NCBI GenBank assembly: GCA_014323835.1
Contig: JACONH010000003.1
Span: forward strand, 43,969-107,968
Source of the DNA: Alphaproteobacteria bacterium GM202ARS2
GTDB taxonomy: Bacteria > Pseudomonadota > Alphaproteobacteria > GM7ARS4
DNA length: 64,000 bases
Reading direction: 5' to 3'
Part shown: positions 37,551 through 47,453 of the stretch, one piece after another
Layout of the letters: each line of letters begins with the position of its first letter
How positions within the stretch are numbered: position 1 is the stretch's first letter
Translations under genes and position numbers: made by a program
The notes under the pieces: generated by a model
Told to the model about the DNA's origin: nothing
Databases searched by the model: none
Seen by the model: the letters and a program-made list of their open reading frames with translations, nothing else

Positions 37551-38128
37551 GATACCACCTGAATGAAGTTCTTTAACAAGTGGTGTCCCTGTTCGGTTGC
37601 GATACTCTCGGGATGAAACTGCACCCCATACAAGGGCAGAGTCTTGTGGTGCAGAGCCATAATCAGTTTATCATCCGCGCTACGTGCGGTAATCTCTAGA
37701 ACAGAAGGCAGTGACTCTTCTTCGACAATTAACGAGTGATAGCGGGTTGCTGAGAAGGGTTGATTTAAGCCTGCGAGAATACCTTGCCCTTGATGGCAGA
37801 TCGAGCTGACTTTGCCGTGCATCGGTGCGGGGGCGCGGATGACGTTGCCACCAAAGCTCTGCCCCAACGCCTGATGCCCCAGACAAATCCCCAACATCGG
37901 CACAACCTGTTGAGACTCGGCATTGCGCCGCAGCAACTCAAGACAAATCCCCGAACGCTCAGGATCACAGGGCCCCGGCGATATAACGATGGCTTTCGCC
38001 CCACAGGATAACGCCTCATCCACAGTCAAAGCATCGTTACGCACCACCTTGACCTCGATGCCCAGCTCGCCAAAATAATGCACGAGATTCCACGTGAAAC
38101 TATCATAGTTATCAATCAACAAAAACAT
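37547..38128 (-). CDS. trpG: Anthranilate synthase glutaminase subunit
   Basis: TrpG supplies ammonia to TrpE. The 193-residue class-I glutamine amidotransferase has its nucleophile in LGICLGHQALGQSFGG (Cys near 81) and the His-Glu pair in GVQFHPESIAT near 170. It heads the trp-moa operon; trpE is not in the window. The 87-nt gap to the divergent purC gene must hold both promoters, but I see no clear attenuator. Confidence 0.95.
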   Translation of the reverse strand: MFLLIDNYDSFTWNLVHYFGELGIEVKVVRNDALTVDEALSCGAKAIVISPGPCDPERSGICLELLRRNAESQQVVPMLGICLGHQALGQSFGGNVIRAPAPMHGKVSSICHQGQGILAGLNQPFSATRYHSLIVEEESLPSVLEITARSADDKLIMALHHKTLPLYGVQFHPESIATEQGHHLLKNFIQVVS

Positions 38129-38215
38129 GGCTCACCTTTCTTAATGCCTCAATGGGAAAATCGTGCTATGACTATGCTACGATGATTGTCCCCACTCTTA
38201 TGTCCTTTGATAATC

Positions 38216-39019
38216 ATGAATGATAGGCGGAAAATATACGAAGGCAAGGCAAAAATCCTCTTCGAGGGGCCTGAGCGTCACACCCTCGTCCAGCATTTCA
38301 AGGATGATGCCACCGCCTTCAACGCCCAAAAGAGCGGCACCATTTCGGGTAAGGGCGTTCTCAACAACCGTATGTCCGCTTACATTATGGAGCGTCTGAA
38401 TGCTATCGGTATCCCGACTCATTTTATCAAAGCCCTCAACATGCGCGAGCAGCTGATTAAGCGTCTCGATATTATTCCCATCGAGGTTGTTGTGCGTAAC
38501 GTTGCCGCGGGGTCGTTGTGTAAGCGTCTGGCTATCAAGGAGGGGCACGTTCTTGCTCGTCCGCTCATCGAGCTCTACTACAAGAGCGATGCCCTCAATG
38601 ATCCGCTGATTAACGAAGACCACGTCTTGGCGTTTTCTTGGGCAGATTCGCAAGAGTTAGAGGATATGATGACTCTTGCCCTACGGGTCAATGACTTTCT
38701 TTCTGGCATGATGGCGGGGGCCCAGTTGACTCTCGTGGATATCAAGCTGGAGTTCGGCAGAACACAAGACGACAACCAAGACATTGTTCTTGCCGATGAA
38801 ATCAGCCCCGATGGGTGTCGCCTCTGGGACAGCACCACCCACGAAAAAATGGATAAAGACCGCTTCCGTTATGACCTTGGCAACGTTGCCGATGCTTATC
38901 AGGAAGTCGCCAAGCGTCTCGGTATTCTGCCCCTTACCCACAGTCGCACCACCACCGCTATTAAGGGTGCAGCGAAGAAGCCCGCGGCCAAACCTCACCG
39001 CAAGAAACGCCAGCCATGA
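38216..39019 (+). CDS. purC: Phosphoribosylaminoimidazole-succinocarboxamide synthase
   Basis: PurC (SAICAR synthase) joins CAIR and aspartate in purine synthesis. From the ATG at 38216 it has 267 residues: [13 protein letters not shown] at the start, the [12 protein letters not shown] helix, [18 protein letters not shown] near 86, DIKLEFG near 185 and [12 protein letters not shown] near 203. A basic Lys/Ala-rich tail ends it. The stop overlaps purS (ATGA). Confidence 0.96.
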   Translation: MNDRRKIYEGKAKILFEGPERHTLVQHFKDDATAFNAQKSGTISGKGVLNNRMSAYIMERLNAIGIPTHFIKALNMREQLIKRLDIIPIEVVVRNVAAGSLCKRLAIKEGHVLARPLIELYYKSDALNDPLINEDHVLAFSWADSQELEDMMTLALRVNDFLSGMMAGAQLTLVDIKLEFGRTQDDNQDIVLADEISPDGCRLWDSTTHEKMDKDRFRYDLGNVADAYQEVAKRLGILPLTHSRTTTAIKGAAKKPAAKPHRKKRQP

Positions 39020-39246
39020 AGGCGGTCATTCACATTATGCCGCACTCGACTCTTCTTGACCCGCAAGGGCGTGCCATCGCCCTTGCCCTACAAGAACAAG
39101 GCTATCCTGTCGCCGATGCCCGCCAAGGCAAACGCATCGAGCTGCATTTGAGTCAACCCTGCGACAAAGCCACCATCGAAACCATGTGCCAAGAGCTCCT
39201 CGTCAATGGCGTCATCGAATCCTATCACATCGACATGGTAGACTAA
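39016..39246 (+). CDS. purS: FGAM synthase subunit PurS
   Basis: The 76-residue protein is the small structural subunit of the three-part formylglycinamidine synthase. It shows [30 protein letters not shown], a PurS pattern, and sits between purC and purQ with overlapping start and stop codons on both sides. Confidence 0.93.
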   Translation: MKAVIHIMPHSTLLDPQGRAIALALQEQGYPVADARQGKRIELHLSQPCDKATIETMCQELLVNGVIESYHIDMVD

Positions 39247-39920
39247 TGCGAGCCGCTGTCCTTGTCTTTCCGGGCTCTAATTGTGACAGAGATATTGCCA
39301 CCGCCTTGCGGGTGGCTTGCGGCGCACACGTCTCCTTCGTGGACGGCGATGAAGAGACGTTACCTGAGGCGGCACTGTATGTTCTGCCCGGTGGCTTTTC
39401 TTGGGGCGACTACCTACGTTGCGGCGCGATGGCAGCACGCCAAAAAGCCACAAAAGCCCTCAAAGCCAAAGCCGAACAAGGTGCACGTATTCTCGGTATT
39501 TGCAACGGCTTTCAAATTCTTATCGAGTGCGGACTCCTGCCCGGCGCCCTCGTCAAAAACAAAAACCTTACGTTTATCTGCAAAAAACAAAACCTCAAAG
39601 TCGAAAACAATCGAATCCTTAACGGAAAACTTAAAGGAGCAACCCTCTCCCTTCCCATCGCCCACAGCGAAGGACGCTACATCGCTGACGACCAGACGTT
39701 GCGGACGCTCGCCGCTAACCAGCAAATTGCGATGCGCTACGGCACGGGCGGCACGGGCAGCACGGATGACAACCCGAATGGCTCTGTGGACAACATCGCA
39801 GCGTTGACGAATCGCCGTGGCACCATTCTCGGCATGATGCCCCACCCCGAGCGCGCCCTTTATGACTGGCACGGCAGCTGTGATGGCAAACGCTTTCTGC
39901 AAGCCTTTTGTTCCTCATGA
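39246..39920 (+). CDS. purQ: FGAM synthase glutaminase subunit PurQ
   Basis: PurQ releases ammonia from glutamine for PurL. From the ATG at 39246, sharing a base with the purS stop, it has 224 residues. [15 protein letters not shown] opens the protein, the catalytic Cys lies in [11 protein letters not shown] near residue 84, and the His-Glu pair in MMPHPERA near 200. A short Gly/Thr repeat ([10 protein letters not shown]) lies near residue 170, coded by 9-bp-like repeats. Confidence 0.96.
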   Translation: MRAAVLVFPGSNCDRDIATALRVACGAHVSFVDGDEETLPEAALYVLPGGFSWGDYLRCGAMAARQKATKALKAKAEQGARILGICNGFQILIECGLLPGALVKNKNLTFICKKQNLKVENNRILNGKLKGATLSLPIAHSEGRYIADDQTLRTLAANQQIAMRYGTGGTGSTDDNPNGSVDNIAALTNRRGTILGMMPHPERALYDWHGSCDGKRFLQAFCSS

Positions 39921-42139
39921 CTGCCCCCTCCCCATCCCCCCCACCCCCTCCTTCTATCGATGATGGCTTGACCAGCGCGCACCTACGCACCATAGAGTCG
40001 TTGCTGAAGCGTGCGCCCTCACCGACCGAGCGCGCCATGTTTTCGGCTATGTGGTCGGAGCATTGTGCCTACGTATCATCTCGGATGCACTTAAAGCGTC
40101 TGCCCCAGAAGGGTGCCTGCGTCATTTGTGGGCCCGGCGAAAATGCCGGCGTCATCGATATTGGCGAGGGTCTTGCCTGCGTCTTCAAAATCGAAAGTCA
40201 CAATCATCCCTCCTTCATCGAGCCCTATCAGGGTGCCGCCACAGGTGTGGGCGGTATTTTGCGCGATATTTTCACCATGGGCGCACGCCCCGTTGCTCTG
40301 CTCAATGCCTTGCGTTTCGGCGCACCCACACACCCCAAAACCCGCTCTCTCCTCAAAGGAGTCGCACAAGGTATTGCCGGCTACGGCAACGCTATCGGTA
40401 TACCCACCGTCGGCGGCGAATGTCAGTTCGATGACGGCTACAATCACAATAATCTCGTCAATGTCATGGCAGTGGGCATTGCGAGCAAAAAGCAGATTTT
40501 TTACTCTGCCGCCGCCCAAGACAACGCACGGGTGTTGTATCTGGGCGCACCCACCGGCAGCGACGGCATCCACGGCGCAACCATGGCATCGGCAGAATTC
40601 GATGATAACGCCCAACAGAAACGCCCCACCGTGCAAGTGGGCGACCCCTTCTTCGGCAAACGACTCATGGAAGCCTGCCTGCGTATCATGGCAGACAACC
40701 TGATTCTCGCCATTCAAGATATGGGCGCGGCGGGCTTAACCTCCTCTATCAGCGAAATGGCAGACAAAGGCAAAAGCGGTATGGATATCGACTTGGATAC
40801 CATCCCCTTGCGGGATGCCACCATGCAGCCACAAGATATTATGCTCTCGGAAAGCCAAGAGCGGATGCTCCTTATCGCTAAACCTGAAGCTTTAGACGCC
40901 ATAGCCGCTATCGCACAAGCATACCGCCTACCCCTTGTGCCTATCGGTCACGTCAACAAAAGCGGCACCCTCACCCTACGTCACCACCAGAAAATCGTTG
41001 CCCAACTGCCTGTGGACGCGCTGTGCGGAAGTGCCCCGTGCTATGACTTACCGCAAGCCCTTGTGCCCGCGCCCACACACACCCAGCCGTTACCTGTCAA
41101 CAAGACAACCATAGCCGATGACGTGCGTTTTCTTGTCACCTCGCACCATAGCGCGAGTCGTGCATGGCTCTATCACCAATTTGACCGCCACGTAGGCGGC
41201 AACACCGTAGACAAACACGTTGGCACCGCGGCGTTGATTGTTCTGCCCGACAACAAGCGCGCCCTTGCCCTAACCGTTGATGGCAACCAGCGTTATTGCG
41301 CGCTAGACCCCAAGTTAGGAGCAGCCCACACGGTCGCGCAAGCATGGCGTAAGCTGTGTGCCATCGGCGCAGACCCCCTTGCCCTCACCAACAACCTGAA
41401 CTTTGCCGACCCCAATAACCCCCACATTATGGCACAACTCAGCGATGCCATCGATGGCATCGCCTTAGCGGCGCGCGCCCTAAATATGCCTGTGGTCTCG
41501 GGCAATGTGTCCCTTTACAATCAAACGGCAAACCAACCGATTCCACCCACCCCCATTATCGGGGCGGTGGGTGTGCTTGCCTCGCTACAGACAGCCTCCG
41601 CCCTCGAGTGTTGGCAGGACGGACAAACCATCTTTCTTTTTTCACCCAATCAGCCCCAGCTGCCCGCCTCTCTTTATAGCCTTGCGGTGCATAACCGCCA
41701 CGAGGGCCCCCTTCCGCCCCTCGACTTGTCCCTAGAAAAGAAGCATGGGGAATTCGTGCGTGCCGTTGTGAGTAGCGACACCCTTGCCTGTCCCCTAACC
41801 AACGGCGGTCTTGCCCTTGCCCTTGCGAAAATGGCTCTCGCCAGTGGTGTGGGATTTCGCCTCAACAAAGACCTCTGCCCCCCCGACTCCACCCACGCCC
41901 CCCACGCCCCTCACGCCTTTCTCTTTGGCGAACAAGCCGCCGCCTATCTCCTTATCAGCAGCAACGCCTCTACGTTACGCAAGCAAGCCACCCAACAAGC
42001 CCTACCCCTTATCCCTATTGGCACAGTAGGGGGCAACCGCTTAACCGCTCCTGACCTCTTTGACCTTGAACTCGCCCCCTTAAAAAAAGCTTACACAAGC
42101 TGGATGGAAGACTATATAAACAGACGTAACGTGTCTTGA
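39917..42139 (+). CDS. purL: FGAM synthase large subunit PurL
   Basis: PurL is the ATP-dependent catalytic subunit for FGAM formation. From the ATG at 39917 (overlapping the purQ stop) it has 740 residues, normal for the small PurL form. [12 protein letters not shown] with the catalytic His lies near residue 40, IESHNHPS near 92, [17 protein letters not shown] near 109 and [11 protein letters not shown] near 168. The N-terminus has a Pro/Ser run ([10 protein letters not shown]), and [15 protein letters not shown] near residue 660 carries an HAP repeat; both are coded by C-rich DNA. Confidence 0.96.
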   Translation: MTAPSPSPPPPPSIDDGLTSAHLRTIESLLKRAPSPTERAMFSAMWSEHCAYVSSRMHLKRLPQKGACVICGPGENAGVIDIGEGLACVFKIESHNHPSFIEPYQGAATGVGGILRDIFTMGARPVALLNALRFGAPTHPKTRSLLKGVAQGIAGYGNAIGIPTVGGECQFDDGYNHNNLVNVMAVGIASKKQIFYSAAAQDNARVLYLGAPTGSDGIHGATMASAEFDDNAQQKRPTVQVGDPFFGKRLMEACLRIMADNLILAIQDMGAAGLTSSISEMADKGKSGMDIDLDTIPLRDATMQPQDIMLSESQERMLLIAKPEALDAIAAIAQAYRLPLVPIGHVNKSGTLTLRHHQKIVAQLPVDALCGSAPCYDLPQALVPAPTHTQPLPVNKTTIADDVRFLVTSHHSASRAWLYHQFDRHVGGNTVDKHVGTAALIVLPDNKRALALTVDGNQRYCALDPKLGAAHTVAQAWRKLCAIGADPLALTNNLNFADPNNPHIMAQLSDAIDGIALAARALNMPVVSGNVSLYNQTANQPIPPTPIIGAVGVLASLQTASALECWQDGQTIFLFSPNQPQLPASLYSLAVHNRHEGPLPPLDLSLEKKHGEFVRAVVSSDTLACPLTNGGLALALAKMALASGVGFRLNKDLCPPDSTHAPHAPHAFLFGEQAAAYLLISSNASTLRKQATQQALPLIPIGTVGGNRLTAPDLFDLELAPLKKAYTSWMEDYINRRNVS

Positions 42140-42148
42140 GCTGCTGTT

Positions 42149-42382
42149 ATGCCGATATCTGCCGACCACTTAAGGGATGCTATCACCAAAGCCTTACCTG
42201 ATGCCACTGTCGCTATCACCGACATGCAAGGCGATAGCGACCATTATGCCGTTGCGGTAACCTCTGGTGCTTTTCGCGGTTTGTCTCGGCTGAAACAACA
42301 CCAGTTGGTGTATAAAGCCCTCGGTGACATTCTCAAAAGTCAGCTGCATGCCATGGCTTTAACGACACGTATACCCGAATAA
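42149..42382 (+). CDS. bolA: BolA family protein
   Basis: The 77-residue protein has the BolA fold pattern: DSDHYAVAVTSGAFRGLSRLKQHQLVYKALGD with the conserved FxGxxxxxRH-like region and the partner-binding His. BolA proteins bind monothiol glutaredoxins and take part in iron-sulfur handling and iron sensing. It sits 9 nt before grxD, a classic pairing, and behind purL. Confidence 0.92.
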   Translation: MPISADHLRDAITKALPDATVAITDMQGDSDHYAVAVTSGAFRGLSRLKQHQLVYKALGDILKSQLHAMALTTRIPE

Positions 42383-42391
42383 GGAGACATT

Positions 42392-42736
42392 ATGATGACC
42401 TCGACTCGAGACACCCTGCAAAAGATTATCGCTGAGAACAGCGTTGTTCTTTTTATGAAAGGCACCCCTGAGATGCCGATGTGTGGTTTTTCCTCTGTTG
42501 CTGCCGAAATTTTGAGACGCAGCGGCGTAGCCTTCCACGATGTGGACGTGCTCAAAAGCCAAGACATCCGCGAAGGCATCAAGGTATTTTCGGACTGGCC
42601 CACCATCCCGCAGCTCTATATCAAAGGCGAGTTCGTTGGTGGCTGTGATATTCTCAAGGAAATGTATCAGAGCGGCGAGTTGCGCTCTTTTCTTAAGGAA
42701 AAGGGCATTGCCTTCGAGGAAGCCGCACCCTCCTGA
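42392..42736 (+). CDS. grxD: Monothiol glutaredoxin (Grx4 type)
   Basis: The 114-residue protein carries the CGFS active site at residues 31–34, with FMKGTPEMP before it and WPTIPQLYIKGEFVGGCDI after it. Such glutaredoxins carry and hand over [2Fe-2S] clusters, often with BolA, which is directly upstream. A GGAG ribosome site precedes the ATG. Its last 70 nt overlap the convergent iron-transporter ATPase gene. Confidence 0.95.
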   Translation: MMTSTRDTLQKIIAENSVVLFMKGTPEMPMCGFSSVAAEILRRSGVAFHDVDVLKSQDIREGIKVFSDWPTIPQLYIKGEFVGGCDILKEMYQSGELRSFLKEKGIAFEEAAPS

Positions 42737-43845
42737 TACGTTTCGGCGCGGTCGCTGACACAGGCTTGTTTGTCCTGACAGGGAAAGATGAATGCCGAAC
42801 AGCGTTCCACCAGCACCGCGACTTTTGTGCCGATTTTCGGTAGAATGACACCAGCAATACGCACATGCAACAGCTGGTCGTTGCCGATATCCACTTTGAT
42901 ATGAGAGACTCGTCCCAGCAAGCGTGCCGCCACCACCGTGCCATGCACCCCCGCGAAGTCCTCCTGTGTGCTTTCGGCAATGCCAATGCCATCGGGACGC
43001 ACCAACAAATCCACTTCTGTGCCTTCGTTGATGCTGGGCGGGGCAGCAAAACGTCCCAAGGGCGTATCAACGACTCCCTCACACACTTTGGCACAAAAGC
43101 GATTGACCGGCCCAAATAACTCGGTCACAAAGGCGTTGGCAGGCCCCAGCCACGTCTCTGTCGGGCTACCAGACTGGATAATTTGTCCTTGCTTCATCAC
43201 CAGAATACTATCTGCCATGAACATGGCTTCCTCAGGGTCGTGAGTCACCATCAAGACCGCCATCGAGCGTTCTCGTAACAGCTCGATGGTTTCTTCTCTG
43301 ACCCGTATGCGATTGTCGGCATCCAAGCCTGAGAAAGGCTCGTCCAACAGAAGAACCCGCGGCGAGCGCGCCAGAGCACGCAACAAAGCCACCCGTTGTT
43401 GCTGTCCGCCCGACAACGTGTGCGGAAAAGCCCCAACGTGGGCGTGCAACCCTAGTCGCCTTATGGCTTGGTGCATCCACGTCTTATCCATCCGCTCATC
43501 GATGCCAAAGGCTATGTTGTCATAAACATTCAGGTGCGGAAACAGCGCATAATCCTGAAACATCATGCCAACGTGACGGTCTTCCGGCGCAATAAAGTGC
43601 TTCTGCCCCGCATCCGTCACCTTGCGTCCATCGATCATCACCTGTCCCTGTTGCGGCATGGCTAAGCCAGCAATCATCCGCAACAAAGTGGACTTGCCAC
43701 ACCCCGAGGGCCCCAACAGACAAGCAATGGCACCATCGGCAACATGAAAAGAAATGGCGTCTAAAACAGGACGTTTTGCCTCTCCACCATAGCTGTGGCT
43801 GATATGACGGACGGTTAATCCTTTTGTGTTCGGTGAATCAGACAT
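42667..43845 (-). CDS. fbpC: Ferric iron ABC transporter ATPase (FbpC-like)
   Basis: The ATPase of an Fe(III) importer has Walker A LLGPSGCGKSTLLRM, the signature LSGGQQQRV and Walker B VLLLDEPFSGLD, followed by a C-terminal TOBE-type domain. I used the ATG at 43845, giving 392 residues; another at 43860 would overlap fbpB by 14 nt. The last 25 or so residues run antisense through the end of grxD and look like a read-through tail. It is the third gene of fbpA-fbpB-fbpC. Confidence 0.86.
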   Translation of the reverse strand: MSDSPNTKGLTVRHISHSYGGEAKRPVLDAISFHVADGAIACLLGPSGCGKSTLLRMIAGLAMPQQGQVMIDGRKVTDAGQKHFIAPEDRHVGMMFQDYALFPHLNVYDNIAFGIDERMDKTWMHQAIRRLGLHAHVGAFPHTLSGGQQQRVALLRALARSPRVLLLDEPFSGLDADNRIRVREETIELLRERSMAVLMVTHDPEEAMFMADSILVMKQGQIIQSGSPTETWLGPANAFVTELFGPVNRFCAKVCEGVVDTPLGRFAAPPSINEGTEVDLLVRPDGIGIAESTQEDFAGVHGTVVAARLLGRVSHIKVDIGNDQLLHVRIAGVILPKIGTKVAVLVERCSAFIFPCQDKQACVSDRAETYQEGAASSKAMPFSLRKERNSPL

Positions 43846-43846
43846 C

Positions 43847-45556
43847 TTAAGCGGGGGCATAAGCGTTGGTATCTCTTAGAGCCGTCTGTTTGTTTGTGAG
43901 CCATCCGCTCTTTTTGGCTGTGCTACCGCTAATCATCGAGCTGAGCCAGACGACCGGGAGCAAGCCGACACAGACGATGAGGAGCGCGCCGGGGGCGGAT
44001 ACCGCAAAGGCTTCGTCTCGAGCATAATGCCACACCCACGTGGATAACGTATCGCTATCGAAGGGACGCAACAGCAGCGTCAAAGGCAGTTCTTTCATAC
44101 TATCGACAAACACGAGTAAACCTGCGGTCATTAAGCTGGGTCGCATCATGGGCAGATGTATGCGGCGCATGACGTTCCATGCGGATGCGCCCAGTGTTCG
44201 GGCGGCGTGCTCCATAGAGGGAGTCACTCGGCTTAAAGCCGAGTCCACCGCGCCATAGGGCAGAGCCAAGAACCGCACCACATAGCCATAAACCAAGGCT
44301 GCCCACGAGCCAACCCACAAAAAATGTGCGCCCTGCCAGCCCAACCACGATAAACCAGCGTTCTGTGCTTTGTCTACTGCCGACAGCCACAGCAACAGAG
44401 CGATAGCCAAGACCGCCCCCGGGATAGCATAGCCAATAGAAGCCAGACGCATCAAACTGCGGAAAAGCCATCCCGACGGTGGACGTGCTGCCCACGCCAA
44501 CATGAAACCGAGAGCGACCGCGCCCATCGCTGCTGACCCCGACAAAGCCAACGAGTTCAGCCCATAGCCGACAAAACCTTCTGCGAAAGCTTGGTGTTGA
44601 TTGTGGGCAGCCAACCAGAGTAGCACCACAAAAGGCAAAACAAAGCCAAACACAACCAGACTGGCACAAAAACAAAAGCTGACAACGGCACGCGCGCCTT
44701 TAAGGTGTTCGGCAACCATCTGGCGGTGACTGCCTGAGGGGGCATGATAGCGTCTGTTGCCACGTGCCCAGCGTTCCACCAACAAAATCAACAAGACGAG
44801 AACCAATAACAGCAACGCTAGGCGCACCGCCACCGATAGGCTATTCATATTGAGCCAAGCATGATAAATACCGCTGGTGAGAGTCGGCAGAGAAAAAGCA
44901 CTAACAACGCCAAAGTCATTCAAAGTCTCCATGATGACGATGACGACCGCCACCACGAGAGCGGGGCGCAACAAGGGCAAGCCCACCAACCAGAAGTTGC
45001 GCCACGCGCCACAGCCGAGGGTGCGTCCTGCCTGCCAGACACAAAAGGATTGCTCGACCAGCGATGCCCGCACCAAAGCAAAAACATACGGATACAACGT
45101 CAACGCCATCACCAGAATCGCCATAGGTAACGTGCGCACATCGAACCACACTTCTGCCCCCGCGTCTGCCCCCGTGCTATCGTTGAGCCACGTTGCCACT
45201 CTACCGCCATGATCCAACATATCGGTATACACGAAAGCGACAATATAGGCGGGCATCGCCATAGGAAGTAACAACGCCACTTTGAAAAAGCTGCTGCCCC
45301 AGAAACGATACATGGAGACCAACCACGCGCAGGCAACGCCCATGACGGCGGAGAGACTGCCGACCCCCGCCGCCAACGCCAACGTGGTTACCATATAATC
45401 CCCTAGGGCATGGGCGAGGATATGCGCCCAGACCTCGTCATCTTGCGGGCTTGTGGCAACGACCGAGCCAATCATCATGACGAGGGGCATACCCACCAAG
45501 ACAGCACAAAAAAGAATGATGCCTCTCAGCCCGTAGTGCTGCCAAAAAGTCTTCAT
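43847..45556 (-). CDS. fbpB: Ferric iron ABC transporter permease (FbpB-like, fused)
   Basis: The 569-residue inner-membrane protein contains two permease halves in one chain, about 12 hydrophobic segments, as in FbpB. Coupling loops lie near QAGRTLGCGAWRNFWLVGLPLLRP (about 180) and HAARTLGASAWNVMRRIHLPMMRP (about 460). Its start overlaps the fbpA stop (ATGA), and fbpC begins 1 nt after its stop. Confidence 0.9.
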   Translation of the reverse strand: MKTFWQHYGLRGIILFCAVLVGMPLVMMIGSVVATSPQDDEVWAHILAHALGDYMVTTLALAAGVGSLSAVMGVACAWLVSMYRFWGSSFFKVALLLPMAMPAYIVAFVYTDMLDHGGRVATWLNDSTGADAGAEVWFDVRTLPMAILVMALTLYPYVFALVRASLVEQSFCVWQAGRTLGCGAWRNFWLVGLPLLRPALVVAVVIVIMETLNDFGVVSAFSLPTLTSGIYHAWLNMNSLSVAVRLALLLLVLVLLILLVERWARGNRRYHAPSGSHRQMVAEHLKGARAVVSFCFCASLVVFGFVLPFVVLLWLAAHNQHQAFAEGFVGYGLNSLALSGSAAMGAVALGFMLAWAARPPSGWLFRSLMRLASIGYAIPGAVLAIALLLWLSAVDKAQNAGLSWLGWQGAHFLWVGSWAALVYGYVVRFLALPYGAVDSALSRVTPSMEHAARTLGASAWNVMRRIHLPMMRPSLMTAGLLVFVDSMKELPLTLLLRPFDSDTLSTWVWHYARDEAFAVSAPGALLIVCVGLLPVVWLSSMISGSTAKKSGWLTNKQTALRDTNAYAPA

Positions 45557-46584
45557 CTATCGAATCGCAGTTCGTCCACCAGACGCGCCATGCGGGGACG
45601 CAGACGGGCAACCGCAACAAAATCGAGGGGCAGCTCGGCAAAACGCCCCCATGACGCAAGCAACCCCGTCAGCTCGATGGTGGCATCGATGGGATACTCG
45701 ATGTTTGTCTGCATGAACCAGCGTTGTGCCTCATCGCTCAGCAAGAAAGCCATAAACGCGCGCGCCTGTTCCTCTTTTTTCGTCCAACGAGTCATGCCCG
45801 TGCCACTGAGGCTCACATACGCGCCGCCGTCTTCCTCAGGGATAATCATCCGCAAAGCATCCGCCCAGTTGCGTTGGTCTTGCTCGGCTGAAGTCAGCAT
45901 CTTACCCAGATAATAGCTGTTCATGATGGTCACATCGCACACGCCTTCATAGATAGCCCTTGCTTGCGAGCGGTCGTTGCCCTGTGGACGCCGCGCCAGC
46001 GACTCTTTTATGGCTTGTAACCACGTGCGCGTCCATGCCTCGCCGCGGTGCCACGTCATCGCCGCGAGTAAGCCTACGTTATAGGGATGTAAGCCCGAGC
46101 GCATGCACACGCGCCCCCGCAACGATGGCTGAGTCATATCCTGATAGCCCGCCACGTTCTGCCCTTGCGTCCGCTTACTATGCACAAAAATCGCCCGCAC
46201 CCGCTTGGTGACCGCAAACCACATATTGTCAGGACGATAGCGAGAAGGCAGAGAAGCAAGCCACGGCGAGTCCGCTTCTGGCACAGGCTTCAGCAATCCC
46301 GCCTCCGCCATCAGCACCAACTCGCCATAATCCGCCATATAGACAACATCGGCAGGGGTTAATTCCCCTTCAATCTTGAGCCGTTCCAACAAGCCACTCT
46401 TGGCATAGACCACCTCGACAGTGATGCCATGCTCTGCCGTGAAAGCATCGATAAGCCCTTGCAACAAAAAAGGCTGGCGCGTGGTATACAACACCAACGA
46501 GTCTGGCTCACGTTGACTGACACTATCGCAGGCTGGAAGCACCAGCATGACGGCTAGAACACAAAAAAGAAGTCTGTTTTTCAT
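45553..46584 (-). CDS. fbpA: Ferric iron-binding lipoprotein (FbpA-like)
   Basis: The 343-residue extracytoplasmic binding protein has a lipobox LVLPAC (Cys19), then LVLYTTRQPFLLQGLIDAFTAEHGITVEVVYAKSG, typical of FbpA/FutA. The paired tyrosines that bind iron are in IMNSYYLGKM near residue 215. The long open frame upstream overlaps the glycosylase gene and was not used. A lipid anchor instead of free periplasmic FbpA is unusual for Gram-negatives but not rare. Start codon lies 10 nt after the glycosylase stop, so both may share a transcript. Confidence 0.88.
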   Translation of the reverse strand: MKNRLLFCVLAVMLVLPACDSVSQREPDSLVLYTTRQPFLLQGLIDAFTAEHGITVEVVYAKSGLLERLKIEGELTPADVVYMADYGELVLMAEAGLLKPVPEADSPWLASLPSRYRPDNMWFAVTKRVRAIFVHSKRTQGQNVAGYQDMTQPSLRGRVCMRSGLHPYNVGLLAAMTWHRGEAWTRTWLQAIKESLARRPQGNDRSQARAIYEGVCDVTIMNSYYLGKMLTSAEQDQRNWADALRMIIPEEDGGAYVSLSGTGMTRWTKKEEQARAFMAFLLSDEAQRWFMQTNIEYPIDATIELTGLLASWGRFAELPLDFVAVARLRPRMARLVDELRFDR

Positions 46585-46594
46585 CGGCTTACTC

Positions 46595-47437
46595 TTAGGA
46601 CGTTGAGGACGTTGAGGACGTTGATTGCACGGCTTCGAATTCTTGCCGCAATTCGAGGATGTCCCGCCAGAACAGGCGTTTTTGTCCTGGTGCCCGTAGC
46701 AAATAGGCGGGATGGAATAATGCCTTTGTTTTGATGGGCGCGTCAAGGCTTGCGGGCTGATAGTCGTGCCAGCCACGTCGCAAGGTGGTGATACCCGCAC
46801 TGCTGGCGAGCAACGTCTTCGCCGCAACGCCGCCCAAGAACACCAAGAGACGTGGCTTCACCAACGCCACGTGGCGTTCCACAAAGGGCAAACAGGCACT
46901 GATTTCGTGCATACTGGGGGCGCGGTTGCCCGGCGGACGCCAAAAAATCATATTGCTGATATAGCAGTCTTGCGGTACGTCAAAGCCCGCCCAGCGTAAC
47001 GCTTCGTCTAACAGCTGGCCGCTTTTGCCAACAAAAGGTAAGCCCTGTAAATCCTCGTCATTGCCCGGGGCTTCGCCAATAAACATCAAACCCTTGTCGG
47101 GGCGACCCCGAGCAAACACCGTGTTGGTTGCCGTCTTCTTCAAGTCACAGCCCTCAAAAGCCCGCACACGTTGTTCCAGCTCCGCCAGACTGGTAACCGA
47201 CTCCAGCTCTGCCGTAACATCGGGGGCGTTATCGGGGGGCGGGGGGGGCGCGGATGTCTGTTGTTGCGGTGCGTCTGTGCTGCGGGTCTCTTGTTTCTCT
47301 TGTTTGTCGTCTTTGTTCATTGTCTTGCCTGCCAGTGACTCATAGATAGAAACGGGTTCTTCTGCCACCAGGGTGCGCACCCCCAGTTCACGCATTGCCA
47401 ACGCCCAAGATTTTCGATAGGATAAGGTGTCTTGCAT
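46595..47437 (-). CDS. Type-4 uracil-DNA glycosylase
   Basis: The 280-residue protein belongs to the iron-sulfur family-4 uracil-DNA glycosylases. It shows GLMFIGEAPGNDEDLQGLPF near residue 116, FVGKSGQLLDEALRWAG, WRPPGNRAPSMHE and the C-terminal HPAYLLRAPGQK. Cys residues in EGCDLKKTATN and the following region are candidate cluster ligands. A Pro/Gln-rich stretch (QQQTSAPPPPPD) lies near residue 60, coded by a G-run at 47234–47249 on the plus strand. The C-terminus STSSTSSTS is coded by a tandem 9-bp repeat. The N-terminal ATG overlaps the divergent methyltransferase frame. Confidence 0.9.
   Translation of the reverse strand: MQDTLSYRKSWALAMRELGVRTLVAEEPVSIYESLAGKTMNKDDKQEKQETRSTDAPQQQTSAPPPPPDNAPDVTAELESVTSLAELEQRVRAFEGCDLKKTATNTVFARGRPDKGLMFIGEAPGNDEDLQGLPFVGKSGQLLDEALRWAGFDVPQDCYISNMIFWRPPGNRAPSMHEISACLPFVERHVALVKPRLLVFLGGVAAKTLLASSAGITTLRRGWHDYQPASLDAPIKTKALFHPAYLLRAPGQKRLFWRDILELRQEFEAVQSTSSTSSTS
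46598..46624 (-). repeat. 9-bp tandem repeat, three copies, at the end of the glycosylase gene
   Basis: GGACGTTGA is repeated three times directly before the stop codon, coding on the minus strand for repeated Ser-Thr-Ser. Unit length keeps the frame. Confidence 0.9.
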
Positions 47438-47453
47438 GAACTCGTTAATGTCG

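Noticed and set aside
38086..38102. parS-like half site in trpG (CCACGTGAAAC)
   Set aside because: Four mismatches to the 16-mer, and it codes for the conserved SFTWN region of TrpG, which explains it.
45553..46827. Longer FbpA start at 46827
   Set aside because: The extra 81 residues are antisense to the glycosylase end and its 9-bp repeat; the lipoprotein signal begins at 46584.
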